Below, piece after piece: positions 1 through 8,309 of a DNA stretch of 64,000 bases. The stretch lies in contig NZ_CP034683.1 in the NCBI RefSeq assembly GCF_003990335.1, positions 1,316,501 through 1,380,500 of the forward strand, in the 5' to 3' direction. Position numbers and translations under genes: made by a program. The notes under the pieces are model-generated. The model had not been told where the DNA came from. It was given only the letters and a program-made list of their open reading frames with translations, and made no database searches. The first letter of the stretch is position 1. Each line of letters starts with the position of its first letter. This DNA is from Rheinheimera mangrovi (GTDB lineage: Bacteria; Pseudomonadota; Gammaproteobacteria; Enterobacterales; Alteromonadaceae).

Positions 1-75
1 CAAGCTGGGCTCTTTGCCTTCTTGTTGCAGTTGAGCTGCAATTTTTGCCACTTGTTGGCTGAGTTGTTCCATCAT
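1..75 (-). CDS. N-terminal fragment of a small protein, possibly KfrA-like DNA-binding
   Basis: Only the first 25 codons lie in the window; the gene runs off the left edge. It opens with two ATG codons, followed by a Gln-rich amphipathic stretch ending in GKEPSL. An N-terminal helix followed by an EGK-P-hydrophobic turn is reminiscent of KfrA_N-type helix-turn-helix proteins, but the fragment is too short to be sure. A perfect inverted repeat sits 10-30 bases upstream of the start, which would fit a self-repressing DNA-binding protein. The ribosome binding site is weak. The family assignment is an inference. Confidence 0.45.
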   Translation of the reverse strand, partial: MMEQLSQQVAKIAAQLQQEGKEPSL

Positions 76-84
76 TTTCTTTAG

Positions 85-105
85 TTTCACTAAAATTTAG
101 TGAAA
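85..105. promoter_or_regulatory. Perfect 10-bp inverted repeat, possible operator
   Basis: TTTCACTAAA and TTTAGTGAAA flank a single central A, so a 21-bp palindrome sits just ahead of the leftward partial gene and about 140 bases ahead of the rightward lipoprotein gene. There is no T-run appropriate to a terminator. The size and symmetry suit a dimeric repressor; the regulator is unknown. Confidence 0.45.
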
Positions 106-200
106 TTTACCACCTAAGTTGTTCCTACCACTAGTGTGATTTTGTAAGTTATTGTTATTTAACGATTTTAAAAGTTGGCCCCAGTTTTGCTTTTAGCTAT

Positions 201-228
201 CAACAAGTTAAAACCAACAAGTTAAAAC
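201..228. repeat. Perfect 14-bp tandem duplication before the DUF3192 gene
   Basis: CAACAAGTTAAAAC occurs twice head to tail, ending 15 bases before the start codon at 244. It lies in the expected 5' untranslated or promoter-proximal region. It may be a chance duplication or a paired binding site. Confidence 0.8.
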
Positions 229-243
229 TCTAAGGGAAAAGCA

Positions 244-612
244 ATGAATTATTTAAAGGTATTAACAGTAGCAACAGCCTTGATGGCGTTATCTGGTTGT
301 GTGGTGGCAATAGGTGACAATGACGACCATGACGGCGGCAATAATTCGTCATGGAAAAAAGCGCAAAAATTAAATAATCAGGTGATTAGTCAATTAAATC
401 TGGGCGCGGAATTAGCTTCAGTGCGTGGCCAGTTAGGTACACCAGATTTCAGTGAATCATTCCGTGACGCAGGCAACGAAACTGTAGTGCTGTTTTACCG
501 CACTCATCATGAGCACAGTGACGGCGAAACCAGCAAAGACGAATGCACTCCATTGGTATTTAAAAATGGCGTGTTAACGGGCTGGGGCGATAAGGCCTAT
601 CGTCAGTTGTAA
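244..612 (+). CDS. DUF3192 family lipoprotein
   Basis: A 122-residue predicted lipoprotein. The signal peptide ends in the lipobox LSGC with Cys19, so the mature protein should be lipidated. An Asp/His-rich linker (about residues 25-33) follows, then the conserved DUF3192 core: a helix with the pattern QLNLGAELASVRGQLGTPDFSE, a strand containing VLFYRT, and the C-terminal DECTPLVF...GWGDKAY motif. The core has the layout of SmpA/BamE-like small domains. Function is unknown; an envelope role is likely. A strong terminator follows immediately, so the gene is probably monocistronic. Confidence 0.85.
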   Translation: MNYLKVLTVATALMALSGCVVAIGDNDDHDGGNNSSWKKAQKLNNQVISQLNLGAELASVRGQLGTPDFSESFRDAGNETVVLFYRTHHEHSDGETSKDECTPLVFKNGVLTGWGDKAYRQL

Positions 613-626
613 CAATCCCTGGAGTA

Positions 627-664
627 GGGAGACCTTGCCAAATTGGCAAGGTCTCCCTTTTTTT
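627..664 (+). terminator. Rho-independent terminator of the DUF3192 gene
   Basis: A 14-bp perfect stem (GGGAGACCTTGCCA and its complement) is followed by seven T residues on the plus strand. On the minus strand the hairpin is not followed by T residues, so it mainly stops rightward transcription. Confidence 0.9.
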
Positions 665-683
665 AACACAATTCAGCAGTTTG

Positions 684-911
684 TTATCGCAACAGTACGT
701 TTAGCTGATCAATAACGTCAGACCAGTCTGCATCCTGTTTTAAATTCTCTGTTAAAAAACTGGCTTGTGCATCAGTCCAAAAGGATGCCTGAGCCAAAGA
801 CATGTCAGCCGGAATTTTATGACTAGCGACAAAAGCTTTGATAGCCGATGGGCTGTTGTCCAGACCGAGCTGAGCAAACAAAGTGGCCATGTCATGTGTG
901 GTCATATCCAT
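684..911 (-). CDS. DUF2789 family small protein
   Basis: A 75-residue acidic protein that matches the DUF2789 pattern along its full length: MDMTTHDMATLFAQLGL at the N terminus, then IPADMSLAQASFW, then a C-terminal LKQDADWSDVIDQLNVLLR helix. It is predicted all-helical and cytoplasmic, with no signal peptide. The family function is unknown. An AAGGAG-type ribosome binding site precedes the ATG at 911. The gene is convergent with the DUF3192 gene and divergent from the acetyltransferase gene. Confidence 0.85.
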   Translation of the reverse strand: MDMTTHDMATLFAQLGLDNSPSAIKAFVASHKIPADMSLAQASFWTDAQASFLTENLKQDADWSDVIDQLNVLLR

Positions 912-1030
912 AATAAACTCCTTGGGTTATGTCTGTTAACTATAGTTGTCTGGCCAGGTCTCTGCATTGGCAATCTGCGGTCTGGCTGCTATGTTGATAC
1001 TCAAACTAGAATAAATCACAGAGATACATC

Positions 1031-1690
1031 ATGCCAAATCAACCCGCTCTTGATCTGAACCAGCTTAAAGCACAGTTGTTAACCCCTGATGAATTGAAAT
1101 TAGCCGCCTCCCTGTTATATCAGTCTTATCATGACGATCCTGTGTTTATGGATATCTTTCAGGCTGAAAAAAGCGACTATGAACAACGATTAAGAGCTGC
1201 TATTCGGGAAGAGCTGAATGTATTCTGGCAGGAAGAACAGCCTGTGATAGGTATTTTTATTGAGCAGCAGCTATTAGGTGTGGCTTGTGTCACAGAGCCT
1301 GGTTCTAAATTGAGTGGCGACAGATTCTGGCATTGGCGCTTAAAAATGTTACTGACAGCAGGCTATGTATCTACCAGGCAATTATTAGAAAAAGAGCAGC
1401 GTATTCATGCAGCTATGCCGGTACAGCATTACCATATGCTGGCCTTCATTGCCATTTCACCTAAGTACCAGCATTTGGGCTTAGGGCATTATCTGATGCA
1501 TGCGGTGGATTCGATCGTAGAGCAAAATCCGGCTTCTTTGGGCATAGGTGTTTTCGTCACGCTGGAGAAAAATAAAGCCTTTTTTAGTGCTGATCATTAT
1601 CAGCAAGTGACAGAGTTGAATTTCAGCAAGGTCAAAGGTAGTTTAATGTTCAGACCAAGACAAAGCAGTCCTTTAACGCTAGTGGAGTAA
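1031..1690 (+). CDS. GNAT-family N-acetyltransferase
   Basis: A 219-residue protein with a C-terminal GNAT fold. The acetyl-CoA-binding motif A is visible around residues 140-160 as FIAISPKYQHLGLGHYLM, a strand followed by QxxGxG and a helix. The family moves acetyl from acetyl-CoA to an amine or protein; the substrate here cannot be read from the sequence. The N-terminal region has the usual pattern of two helices then strands. It lies 7 bases upstream of the Mpo1-like gene and is probably cotranscribed with it. Confidence 0.75.
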   Translation: MPNQPALDLNQLKAQLLTPDELKLAASLLYQSYHDDPVFMDIFQAEKSDYEQRLRAAIREELNVFWQEEQPVIGIFIEQQLLGVACVTEPGSKLSGDRFWHWRLKMLLTAGYVSTRQLLEKEQRIHAAMPVQHYHMLAFIAISPKYQHLGLGHYLMHAVDSIVEQNPASLGIGVFVTLEKNKAFFSADHYQQVTELNFSKVKGSLMFRPRQSSPLTLVE

Positions 1691-1697
1691 GCAACTG

Positions 1698-2018
1698 ATG
1701 TCCGGCTTTCATAGTTTTTCCGAGTTTTACCCTTATTATTTATCTGAACATAAAGACCCCGTTTGCCGCCGCTTGCATTACATTGGCTCAACTTTAGTGC
1801 TGGCGATTCTGGTTAGCCTGATGCTGACCGGCTTATGGGGCTATTGGTGGCTGATGTTAGTAGCGGGTTATGGCTTTGCCTGGGTGGGCCACTTTAAATT
1901 TGAACATAACAAACCCGCCACCTTTAAATATCCGTTTTATAGTCTGGCGGCAGATTGGGTGATGTATAAAGACTTTCTGACCGGGCAACTGGAGCAGAAA
2001 CTACAGAAACTGCCTTAA
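1698..2018 (+). CDS. Mpo1-like (DUF962) integral membrane protein
   Basis: A 106-residue protein with two hydrophobic segments (about residues 31-49 and 51-64). The conserved DUF962 His residues are present: HKDPVCRRLHYIG near the N terminus and WVGHFKFEHNKPATF in the middle. In yeast Mpo1 such histidines bind iron for alpha-oxidation of 2-hydroxy fatty acids; the role of the bacterial members is not established. It ends 4 bases from the convergent DUF3301 gene, with the two stop codons overlapping at the 2015-2018 junction. Confidence 0.8.
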   Translation: MSGFHSFSEFYPYYLSEHKDPVCRRLHYIGSTLVLAILVSLMLTGLWGYWWLMLVAGYGFAWVGHFKFEHNKPATFKYPFYSLAADWVMYKDFLTGQLEQKLQKLP

Positions 2019-2311
2019 ATCCGGTAAGGCGGTAACTGAAAACTTAAATAACGCAGGCCGGATAAACGCAGTTCGGCCTGATAACGGCTTTCACCGTCGC
2101 TGCTAAAATCCACCTGATAGCTGGTAAACCAGCGCCATCTGTTGTCCACTTTTGCAAACTGATGTTTGCCTCTGGCGCATTCCAAAAACTGTAATTCTTG
2201 TTGTTTACATAGATGTTTGGCTAGCTTGATTGCAGTTTCATCCTGCTTACGCTGCAATAAAAACGCATAGACAAAAGCCATACCTAACAGTAATAACCAG
2301 ACAAAATCCAT
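2015..2311 (-). CDS. DUF3301 family membrane-anchored protein
   Basis: I place the start at the ATG at 2311, because AAGGAG lies at the right distance upstream and the protein then begins directly with its membrane segment (MDFVWLLLLGMAFVYAFLL). That gives 98 residues: one N-terminal transmembrane helix and a basic cytoplasmic domain with the conserved WRWFTSYQVDFSSDGE...Y motif and a C-terminal LRYLSFQLPPYRI. The family has no known function. An upstream ATG at 2365 is in frame but has no ribosome binding site. Confidence 0.8.
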   Translation of the reverse strand: MDFVWLLLLGMAFVYAFLLQRKQDETAIKLAKHLCKQQELQFLECARGKHQFAKVDNRWRWFTSYQVDFSSDGESRYQAELRLSGLRYLSFQLPPYRI

Positions 2312-2399
2312 CACGACTCCTTTATTATGAATAAGCATAATGGCGACGCTCTGGTGTTTTTGCAAGACAGCTCAGGTTCGCCCTGTGATAAAATCTGAG

Positions 2400-2433
2400 C
2401 CAGTTAAATCGGATCACCAGTTAAATCGGATCG
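2400..2433. repeat. 17-bp tandem duplication before yqcC
   Basis: CCAGTTAAATCGGATC(A/G) is repeated head to tail with one mismatch, ending 8 bases before the yqcC start. It covers the region where a ribosome binding site is expected and no clear one is seen there. Confidence 0.75.
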
Positions 2434-2441
2434 GCATAAGC

Positions 2442-2783
2442 ATGTATTTACAGGTCACAGATTTATTAAATCAAATTGAAAGCGAATTGAAAGCAGCAGA
2501 GCTTTGGGCACTTATCACACCAAGTGCAGAGGCAATGCAAAGCACAGCGCCATTTTTTTGCGACACTATGCCTTTGGAAAACTGGCTGCAATTTGTATTT
2601 TTGCCACGCATGCGTGCTTTAGTCGAAGGGCGTTTGCCATTACCGCAGCAAATAGCGGTTTGTCCTATGGCCGAAGAAGCCTTTAAACATTTAGAGAATC
2701 GCACTTTGTTGCTGATTAATCGTATTGCGGATTTGGATGAATTATTAAGTGGTAAACGTGAGCAAAGTAGTGCCAGAGCCTGA
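2442..2783 (+). CDS. yqcC: YqcC family (DUF446) protein
   Basis: A 113-residue all-helical protein starting at the ATG at 2442. The DUF446 motifs are visible: the WFLPRM-like LQFVFLPRMRALVE and the central PLPQQIAVCPMAEEAF. In enterobacteria yqcC sits in the same order beside truC and yqcA, which supports the name. Its role is not known; association with tRNA pseudouridylation is suggested only by gene order. The stop codon at 2781 lies 4 bases before the likely truC start, so translation may be coupled. Confidence 0.85.
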   Translation: MYLQVTDLLNQIESELKAAELWALITPSAEAMQSTAPFFCDTMPLENWLQFVFLPRMRALVEGRLPLPQQIAVCPMAEEAFKHLENRTLLLINRIADLDELLSGKREQSSARA

Positions 2784-2787
2784 GTTA

Positions 2788-3573
2788 ATGCCAGTTCCGG
2801 TGTTGAATATTTTGTATCAGGACGACTATTTGGTGGCGATAGATAAACCTGCAGGCATGCTGGTGCATCGCTCCTTTTTAGACCGACACGAAACTGTATT
2901 TGTGATGCAAACCCTGCGTAATCAGCTAGGACAGCATGTGTTTCCGGTACACCGGCTCGACAGGCCAACCTCTGGTGTGTTGTTATTTGCCTTATCTGCG
3001 GACGTTGCCCGTGTACTGACAGAGCAGTTAACCGAACAGCACTGGCGCAAGTTTTATCTGGCGGTGTGCCGTGGTTTTGTTCAACAAGCTGGTATTTTGG
3101 ATTATCCGCTGAAAGAGCAGCTGGATAAAATTGCTGACAAACAGGCAAGTCAGGACAAAGAAAAGCAAGAAGCGGTAACGGCGTTATGGCCTTTGGCACA
3201 AGTTGAACTGCCTATAGCTATAGGTAAATATCCGGTGGCTCGTTACTCGCTGGTGGCTTTGCAACCTTTAACAGGGCGAAAACATCAGCTGCGCCGACAT
3301 TTATCGCATTTACGCCACCCTATAGTGGGTGATACTACGCATGGTGAAGGCAAACATAACCGCTTGTTTGCAGAGCATTTGAATAGCCACAGATTATTAT
3401 TAATAGCCAAAAGGCTGGAGTTAAAACACCCGGTCACTGGTGTTGATTTAGTGATCGAAGCGCCGCTGGGTGAAGTAGCAGAGTTATTTACAACATTGGG
3501 TTGGTCCGTAGCAGACAGCTGGTACAGTCAACTTTTTGATCAGTTAGAGTTAACGGGCTTAACGCAGTTATAA
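2788..3573 (+). CDS. truC: tRNA pseudouridine(65) synthase TruC
   Basis: An RluA-family pseudouridine synthase that isomerises U65 in certain tRNAs. With the ATG at 2788 the protein has 261 residues, matching Escherichia coli TruC, and begins just before NILYQDDYLVAIDKPAG. The catalytic Asp58 is in HRLDRPTSGVLL; GRKHQLRRHLSHLRHPIVGD is the family's substrate-binding motif. Upstream in-frame GTG codons at 2749 and 2758 would add up to 13 residues overlapping yqcC, but have no better ribosome binding site. Confidence 0.93.
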   Translation: MPVPVLNILYQDDYLVAIDKPAGMLVHRSFLDRHETVFVMQTLRNQLGQHVFPVHRLDRPTSGVLLFALSADVARVLTEQLTEQHWRKFYLAVCRGFVQQAGILDYPLKEQLDKIADKQASQDKEKQEAVTALWPLAQVELPIAIGKYPVARYSLVALQPLTGRKHQLRRHLSHLRHPIVGDTTHGEGKHNRLFAEHLNSHRLLLIAKRLELKHPVTGVDLVIEAPLGEVAELFTTLGWSVADSWYSQLFDQLELTGLTQL

Positions 3574-3585
3574 AGTAGGGGAAGT

Positions 3586-4026
3586 ATGAAAAAAGTAGCC
3601 ATTATGGTGGGCACTGTTTACGGTGGTGCTCAGTTTGTTGCCGAAGAAGCAGAGAAAATTTTACAGGCTAAAGGTTATCTGACTCAGCTGAATCTGGAGC
3701 CTAAACTGAACGACGTATTAGCTTTTGCGCCTGATATCTGGCTGGTGATCACCTCCACTACAGGGCAAGGCGATATTCCGGATAATTTGTTGCCATTCTT
3801 TATCGATGTAAAAGACAGATTCCCGCTGTTAACCGGTAAAAAATACGCTGTGATTTGTTTAGGTGACAGCGGTTATGGCGATACCTTTTGTGGTGCTGGT
3901 AAACAGTTTTCCGAATTATTGGCTGAATTACAGGGCACAGCTTTAGCTCCGGCCTTAGAGATTGATGCAGGCGAAACTCTGCAAGCTGAAGATTTAGCTT
4001 TACCCTGGATAGAGCAGCAGTTTTAA
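3586..4026 (+). CDS. yqcA: Flavodoxin-like protein YqcA
   Basis: A 146-residue short-chain flavodoxin. The FMN phosphate loop is GTVYGGAQF (about residues 9-17), and the two isoalloxazine-contacting loops are TSTTGQGDIPDN and LGDSGYGDTFCGAGK. It should bind FMN and carry electrons in the cytoplasm; the physiological partner is unknown. It is preceded by GGGGAAG 5 bases before the ATG and lies 12 bases after truC, completing the yqcC-truC-yqcA group known from enterobacteria. Confidence 0.88.
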   Translation: MKKVAIMVGTVYGGAQFVAEEAEKILQAKGYLTQLNLEPKLNDVLAFAPDIWLVITSTTGQGDIPDNLLPFFIDVKDRFPLLTGKKYAVICLGDSGYGDTFCGAGKQFSELLAELQGTALAPALEIDAGETLQAEDLALPWIEQQF

Positions 4027-4064
4027 TTTTATTCTAATTAAGCAGCGCCATAGTGTCTTTATAA

Positions 4065-4499
4065 GCAAGTCTTATAGACGCCAGCATGGAATCTTACAAA
4101 ACATCCATTGATGGGCTTATTAAAAGTCTGATTGATATCTGAGCCTCTCAGTTGAACAACTGTGCTTTTTGTCTGGATATGCATATCAAGCAGGCCAAGA
4201 TTAAAGGCGAAGGGGAGCTGCGATTACACCATGTAGCCATTTGGCGTGAATCACCATTGTTTAACGCTAAAGAAAAAGCAGCTTTGGCGTTAACTGAAGC
4301 TTTAACACATATTCCGGCCATCGGCATCAGCGATGAGCTGTACCGTTCAACCAAAGAACATTTTTCTGATGTGGAAATTTCTGAATTGACCTACGCAATA
4401 GGCCTGATTAATTTCTGGAACCGTATGCAAATTCTGGCTCAGATGGAACCAGGTTCACAAGACGCAGCTTTTGGTTTAACCAAAGCAGTGTTTAACTAG
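4065..4499 (+). pseudogene. Carboxymuconolactone decarboxylase / AhpD-like protein, broken
   Basis: The frame reads ...MESYKTSIDGLIKSLIDI, TGA, ASQLNNCAFCLDMHIKQAK.... Intact relatives have VKIRASQxNxCAFC at this point, so the TGA at 4140 stands where an Arg codon (CGA) is expected: a one-base nonsense change. A second in-frame stop (TAA at 4062) and no good start upstream show that the N terminus is also degraded. The rest of the frame, including the CxxC-x3-H redox motif, is well preserved through to the stop at 4499. Restart at TTG 4152 would omit about 50 residues and is unlikely to fold. The family acts in peroxide reduction or lactone decarboxylation. Confidence 0.75.
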
Positions 4500-4507
4500 T
4501 AGGGGCG

Positions 4508-4740
4508 GGGCTTGTCCCCGCCCGTCTTGAATTCCAATAAATATTTATTGGGCTTGTCCCCGCCCGTCTTGAATTCCAATAAATCTTTATTGGACTTGTC
4601 CCCGCCCGTCTTGAATTCCAAGAAATCTTTATTGGACTTGTCCCCGCCCGTCTTGAATTCCAATAAATATTTATTGGACTTGCCTCAGCCCGTCTTATGA
4701 TACCGAGGTGCCCATTGACGGGCCGGGACAAGCCGCGGCC
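4508..4740. repeat. 42-bp tandem array with GC-rich hairpins
   Basis: Four near-identical 42-bp units (4508-4549, 4550-4591, 4592-4633, 4634-4675) and a diverged fifth start at 4676. Each unit holds CTTGTCCCCGCCCGTCTTG, GAATTCCAA and an A/T-rich tail AATAAATNTTTATT that is itself palindromic. The array begins with GGGCGGGG-CTTGT-CCCCGCCC (8-bp stem) and ends with an inverted copy of that GC block around 4717-4745, so the whole array can fold back. There are no unique spacers. This and the 48069 copy look like a dispersed REP-like intergenic element. It fills most of the gap between the broken gene and dapD, with nothing else seen in 4741-4811. Confidence 0.9.
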
Positions 4741-4811
4741 CCTACATTACCCGTCACAACATCAAGCGAGAGCGTGCGGTCAACAAAGCTGCAGCTTCAA
4801 GTACGACGGCT

Positions 4812-5636
4812 TTAATCTATGCTACGCAGCAGAGCGTTGATACCCACTTTAGCGCGGGTCTGGGCATCTACTTTTTTAACGATAATAGCGGCGTACAGGC
4901 TGTGTGTGCCATCTTTAGATGGAATAGAACCTGGCACTACTACAGCACCTGCTGGTACTCGGCCATAAGTAATTTCGCCGGTTTCACGGTCGTAAATACG
5001 GGTCGACTGGCTGATATAAACACCCATTGAAAGCACTGCGCCTTCTTCGATGATCACACCTTCCACTACTTCAGAGCGGGCGCCGATAAAGCAGTTGTCT
5101 TCAATAATGGTTGGGTTAGCTTGCAGCGGCTCTAATACACCACCAATACCTACGCCACCTGATAAGTGCACGTTTTTACCAATCTGAGCACAGGAGCCCA
5201 CAGTAGCCCATGTATCCACCATAGTGCCTTCACCTACATAAGCGCCAATATTGACGTATGAAGGCATCAGCACCACGTTTTTATCAATAAAGCTGCCTTT
5301 ACGTACTGCGGCAGGAGGCACAACTCGTACACCTTCAGCGACAAAACGCTCGTGGGTGTAGTCGGCAAATTTCATTGGTACTTTATCGAAGAAACGGTTT
5401 TCAGCGCCGTCCATCACCTGGTTGTCATTGATACGGAAAGACAATAACACGGCTTTTTTCAGCCATTGGTGAGTGACCCATTCGCCTGCTACTTTTTCGG
5501 CAACACGGGCTTTACCGCTGTCCAACAGTTCAATAGCCGCAGTCACAGCAGCTTTGACTTCAGCTGTTACAGTAGATGGAGTAATGGATGCACGCTGTTC
5601 AAACGCGGCTTCGATAATGGATTTTAAATCTGACAA
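4812..5636 (-). CDS. dapD: 2,3,4,5-tetrahydropyridine-2,6-dicarboxylate N-succinyltransferase
   Basis: A 274-residue enzyme that succinylates tetrahydrodipicolinate from succinyl-CoA in the lysine/diaminopimelate pathway. The N-terminal helical domain (residues 1-100) is followed by hexapeptide repeats of a left-handed beta-helix, with [32 protein letters not shown] and [16 protein letters not shown] typical of DapD. It lies 4 bases downstream of the glnD stop codon and is the last gene of map-glnD-dapD, the standard gammaproteobacterial order. Confidence 0.97.
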   Translation of the reverse strand: MSDLKSIIEAAFEQRASITPSTVTAEVKAAVTAAIELLDSGKARVAEKVAGEWVTHQWLKKAVLLSFRINDNQVMDGAENRFFDKVPMKFADYTHERFVAEGVRVVPPAAVRKGSFIDKNVVLMPSYVNIGAYVGEGTMVDTWATVGSCAQIGKNVHLSGGVGIGGVLEPLQANPTIIEDNCFIGARSEVVEGVIIEEGAVLSMGVYISQSTRIYDRETGEITYGRVPAGAVVVPGSIPSKDGTHSLYAAIIVKKVDAQTRAKVGINALLRSID

Positions 5637-5640
5637 AACT

Positions 5641-8265
5641 TTATCCCTCTGTCACATGAGTTAATTGTTCGACAAGAACACGGCGCAGCTGTGATTGTTG
5701 ATCGGCATCAAGCGCCTGATCCTGTCTCGTAGAAATCATAAAAAAGTCTTCGGCTTTTTCGCCTATGGTGGTGATTTTGGCGGCGTGAATACTGATTTCA
5801 CATTGCTGGAAGACCGAGCCTATATCAGCCAGTAAACCCGGCATATCCAAAGCCGTAATTTCCACCATAGTGCGGTGTTTGTTTGAACCCGGAATAAACA
5901 CAACTTTGGGCGCTATATTAAAGGGCCGCATCTGGCGGGATAAACGGGGTTTACCGCGTGCCAGATCCGGTTTACCGCTAATGTAAGTTTCCAGTGCACG
6001 TTTGAGGCTTTGTAAGCGGGATGGCGAAGTCACTGGTTCACCATTTTGCTCCAGCACCACAAAGGTATCCATCGCATAACCATCCTTGTTGGTCATGATC
6101 TGGGCATCAAAGATATTGACCTTTTTACTGTCCAAAGCTGCCACTAGATGGGCAAATAAGTTGTCCTGATCCTGTGTATAAACAAAGACCTGAGTACTGC
6201 CACGGAAGGGGGTTTTATCGACAAGCACCAAAGGCTCGTCCGGGTCTTTATGGCGCAGAATGTGTTCGCAGTGCCAGACAATTTGTTTGGGGTTATAGCG
6301 GGCGAAATAATCCGCTTTAATCCGGCCCCATAACTGCAGCACTTCTTGTTCGGTAAAACCTTGTTTTTGCAGTAGCTTCATGGCTTCTGCCTGGTTTTCG
6401 CGAATTAAATCGCGTAAATCCATAGGTTTTTCGAGGCCACGGCGGAAGGCTTTTTGCGTGCCTAAATAAAGCTCGCGTAATAACGAACCTTTCCAGTCAT
6501 TCCATAAGTTGTCATTGGTGGCGCGAATATCAGCCAAGGTCAGGCAATACAAATAGTTAAGTCGGGTTTCGTCGCGCACTTTATCGGCAAACTCAGCAAT
6601 GACTGCCGGGTCGTGAATATCACGGCGTTGTGCTGTCACTGACATCAATAAGTGGCTTTCGACTAACCAGGCCAGCAACTTACTATCAAAATCACTCAAC
6701 TTATGCAGCTTGCCAAATTCACGAGCATCCAATGAACCTAATTCTGAGTGATCGCCACCTCTGCCTTTGGCGATGTCGTGAAAAATACCGGCCAGATATA
6801 AAATCTCCGGTTTTTCCATACGTTTGACTATATCAGTGCACAGTGGAAACTCGTTTTCGAAACCTGCTTGTGAGTAGCGGTATAAATTTTTCAGCACACG
6901 GTGAGTGTGTTCGTCCACTGTGTAGGCATGGAATAAATCGAATTGCATTTGACCGACAATATTGCGCCATGCCGGCAGGTAAGATGCCAGAATACCGTGG
7001 CGGTGCATTAGCGTAATGGCTCTGTCCATGCCACGTGGATGGCGGATGATGCTCATAAAAAGCTGACGGCAGGCTTCATAATCCTGTAAATCGCCCATCA
7101 GACGACGCCGGACTAAACGCAATAATCGAATGGTATCGGAGTGAATGCCGGTGATATTGGAGTTGTTCGCTATATGCCAGAACAATCGCAGAATATTTTC
7201 ACGACGGGCAAAGACTGCATTGTCTGTGGCACGAATTAAATGACCGGTCAGCTCAAAGAAGTCATCCAGCTTTTGCTGTTTCAGCTTGCTTTGGCTATTA
7301 AGAATACTGCCGTCAAAATGCTGCAGCAACATATCGTTTAGCTCTGCGACCCGTTGCACTGTCTGGAAAAACCGTTTCATCATTCGTTCAACAGAGGCTT
7401 TACCATCATCACCAAAACCCAGCCGTTTCGCGACAGCAGGCTGATAGTCAAACAAAATACGGTTTTCGTTGCGGCCAGATTCAACGTGCAGAGCAAATCG
7501 CATTTGCCATAAATAAGCTTCACACTCCATCAGCTCCTGGTATTCATCTTCGGTCAGGTACTGATAAGCCACCAGTTCGCGCATGGTTCTGGTATTAAAG
7601 TGTTTTTTCGCCACCCAACCTATAGTTTGGATATCACGCAGACCACCAGGGTTGGCTTTTAAATTCGGTTCTAAGTTGTATGCTGTGCCGTGGTACTGGG
7701 CATGACGCTGTTGTTGCTCGTCACGTTTGGCCTGAAAAAATGCTTGAGAAGTCCAGAAGTTATCTTTACAGACTAAAACCTGAAGCTCATCAAACAGCTC
7801 TTTGCTGCCAGTCAGCAAGCGCATTTCCATCAGGTTGGTGGCAATGGTGATGTCTTCTTTACCCAGCGTCACAGACTCTTTCACGCTACGCACGCTGTGG
7901 CCTACTTCTAAACGTAAGTCCCACAGCAGGGTAATAAATTGGCTGATTTGTTCTCTTTGCTGAGCGTCGAGTTTACTGTCGGTCAGTAACAATAAATCGA
8001 TGTCAGAGCAGGGGTGCAGTTCACCCCGGCCATAACCACCAACTGCTATCAGGCTGATTTTTTTGTGTTTATGCAGATCAAAATGCTGCCATAAAGACAC
8101 CAGAACCTCGTCGATAAAACGGGCCCGGGCTTTAACTAAACTGCCAACGGTTTGATGTTCGAAGGCATTTTTCAGCCAGTCGTTAAACTCAACAAAATGC
8201 TTTTTATAACTATCCAGAGTACATAAACCGGGTAAAGACTTGTTAAACGCCAGCGCCATGTTCAT
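5641..8265 (-). CDS. glnD: Bifunctional PII uridylyltransferase / uridylyl-removing enzyme
   Basis: An 874-residue nitrogen sensor that adds UMP to PII proteins when glutamine is low and removes it when glutamine is high. Domains in order: nucleotidyltransferase with [19 protein letters not shown] (about residues 76-95), a helical linker, an HD phosphohydrolase with [17 protein letters not shown] (about residues 500-516), and two C-terminal ACT domains that sense glutamine. GAGGT lies 8 bases upstream of the start. All key residues appear intact. It sits between map and dapD in one transcription unit. Confidence 0.97.
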   Translation of the reverse strand: MNMALAFNKSLPGLCTLDSYKKHFVEFNDWLKNAFEHQTVGSLVKARARFIDEVLVSLWQHFDLHKHKKISLIAVGGYGRGELHPCSDIDLLLLTDSKLDAQQREQISQFITLLWDLRLEVGHSVRSVKESVTLGKEDITIATNLMEMRLLTGSKELFDELQVLVCKDNFWTSQAFFQAKRDEQQQRHAQYHGTAYNLEPNLKANPGGLRDIQTIGWVAKKHFNTRTMRELVAYQYLTEDEYQELMECEAYLWQMRFALHVESGRNENRILFDYQPAVAKRLGFGDDGKASVERMMKRFFQTVQRVAELNDMLLQHFDGSILNSQSKLKQQKLDDFFELTGHLIRATDNAVFARRENILRLFWHIANNSNITGIHSDTIRLLRLVRRRLMGDLQDYEACRQLFMSIIRHPRGMDRAITLMHRHGILASYLPAWRNIVGQMQFDLFHAYTVDEHTHRVLKNLYRYSQAGFENEFPLCTDIVKRMEKPEILYLAGIFHDIAKGRGGDHSELGSLDAREFGKLHKLSDFDSKLLAWLVESHLLMSVTAQRRDIHDPAVIAEFADKVRDETRLNYLYCLTLADIRATNDNLWNDWKGSLLRELYLGTQKAFRRGLEKPMDLRDLIRENQAEAMKLLQKQGFTEQEVLQLWGRIKADYFARYNPKQIVWHCEHILRHKDPDEPLVLVDKTPFRGSTQVFVYTQDQDNLFAHLVAALDSKKVNIFDAQIMTNKDGYAMDTFVVLEQNGEPVTSPSRLQSLKRALETYISGKPDLARGKPRLSRQMRPFNIAPKVVFIPGSNKHRTMVEITALDMPGLLADIGSVFQQCEISIHAAKITTIGEKAEDFFMISTRQDQALDADQQSQLRRVLVEQLTHVTEG

Positions 8266-8309
8266 TTGCTTTACCTCAGGTCTTAAGCGGCCGTCGTCTG
8301 TCTGCAGAC

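Noticed and set aside
765..1058. 97-residue plus-strand frame opposite the DUF2789 gene
   Set aside because: It overlaps a recognised family gene on the other strand and has no domain.
2340..2441. Longer N terminus for yqcC
   Set aside because: The added residues are not typical of the family, and the tandem duplication falls inside them.
2471..3199. 242-residue minus-strand frame across yqcC and truC
   Set aside because: It lies opposite two well-supported genes and has no family resemblance.
4492..4731. Open frames on both strands across the 42-bp array
   Set aside because: They exist only because the 42-bp unit is a multiple of three and lacks stops; the translations are simple repeats without a good start.
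4508..4740. CRISPR array
   Set aside because: Units are contiguous with no unique spacers and no cas genes nearby; the same holds for the 72-bp array.
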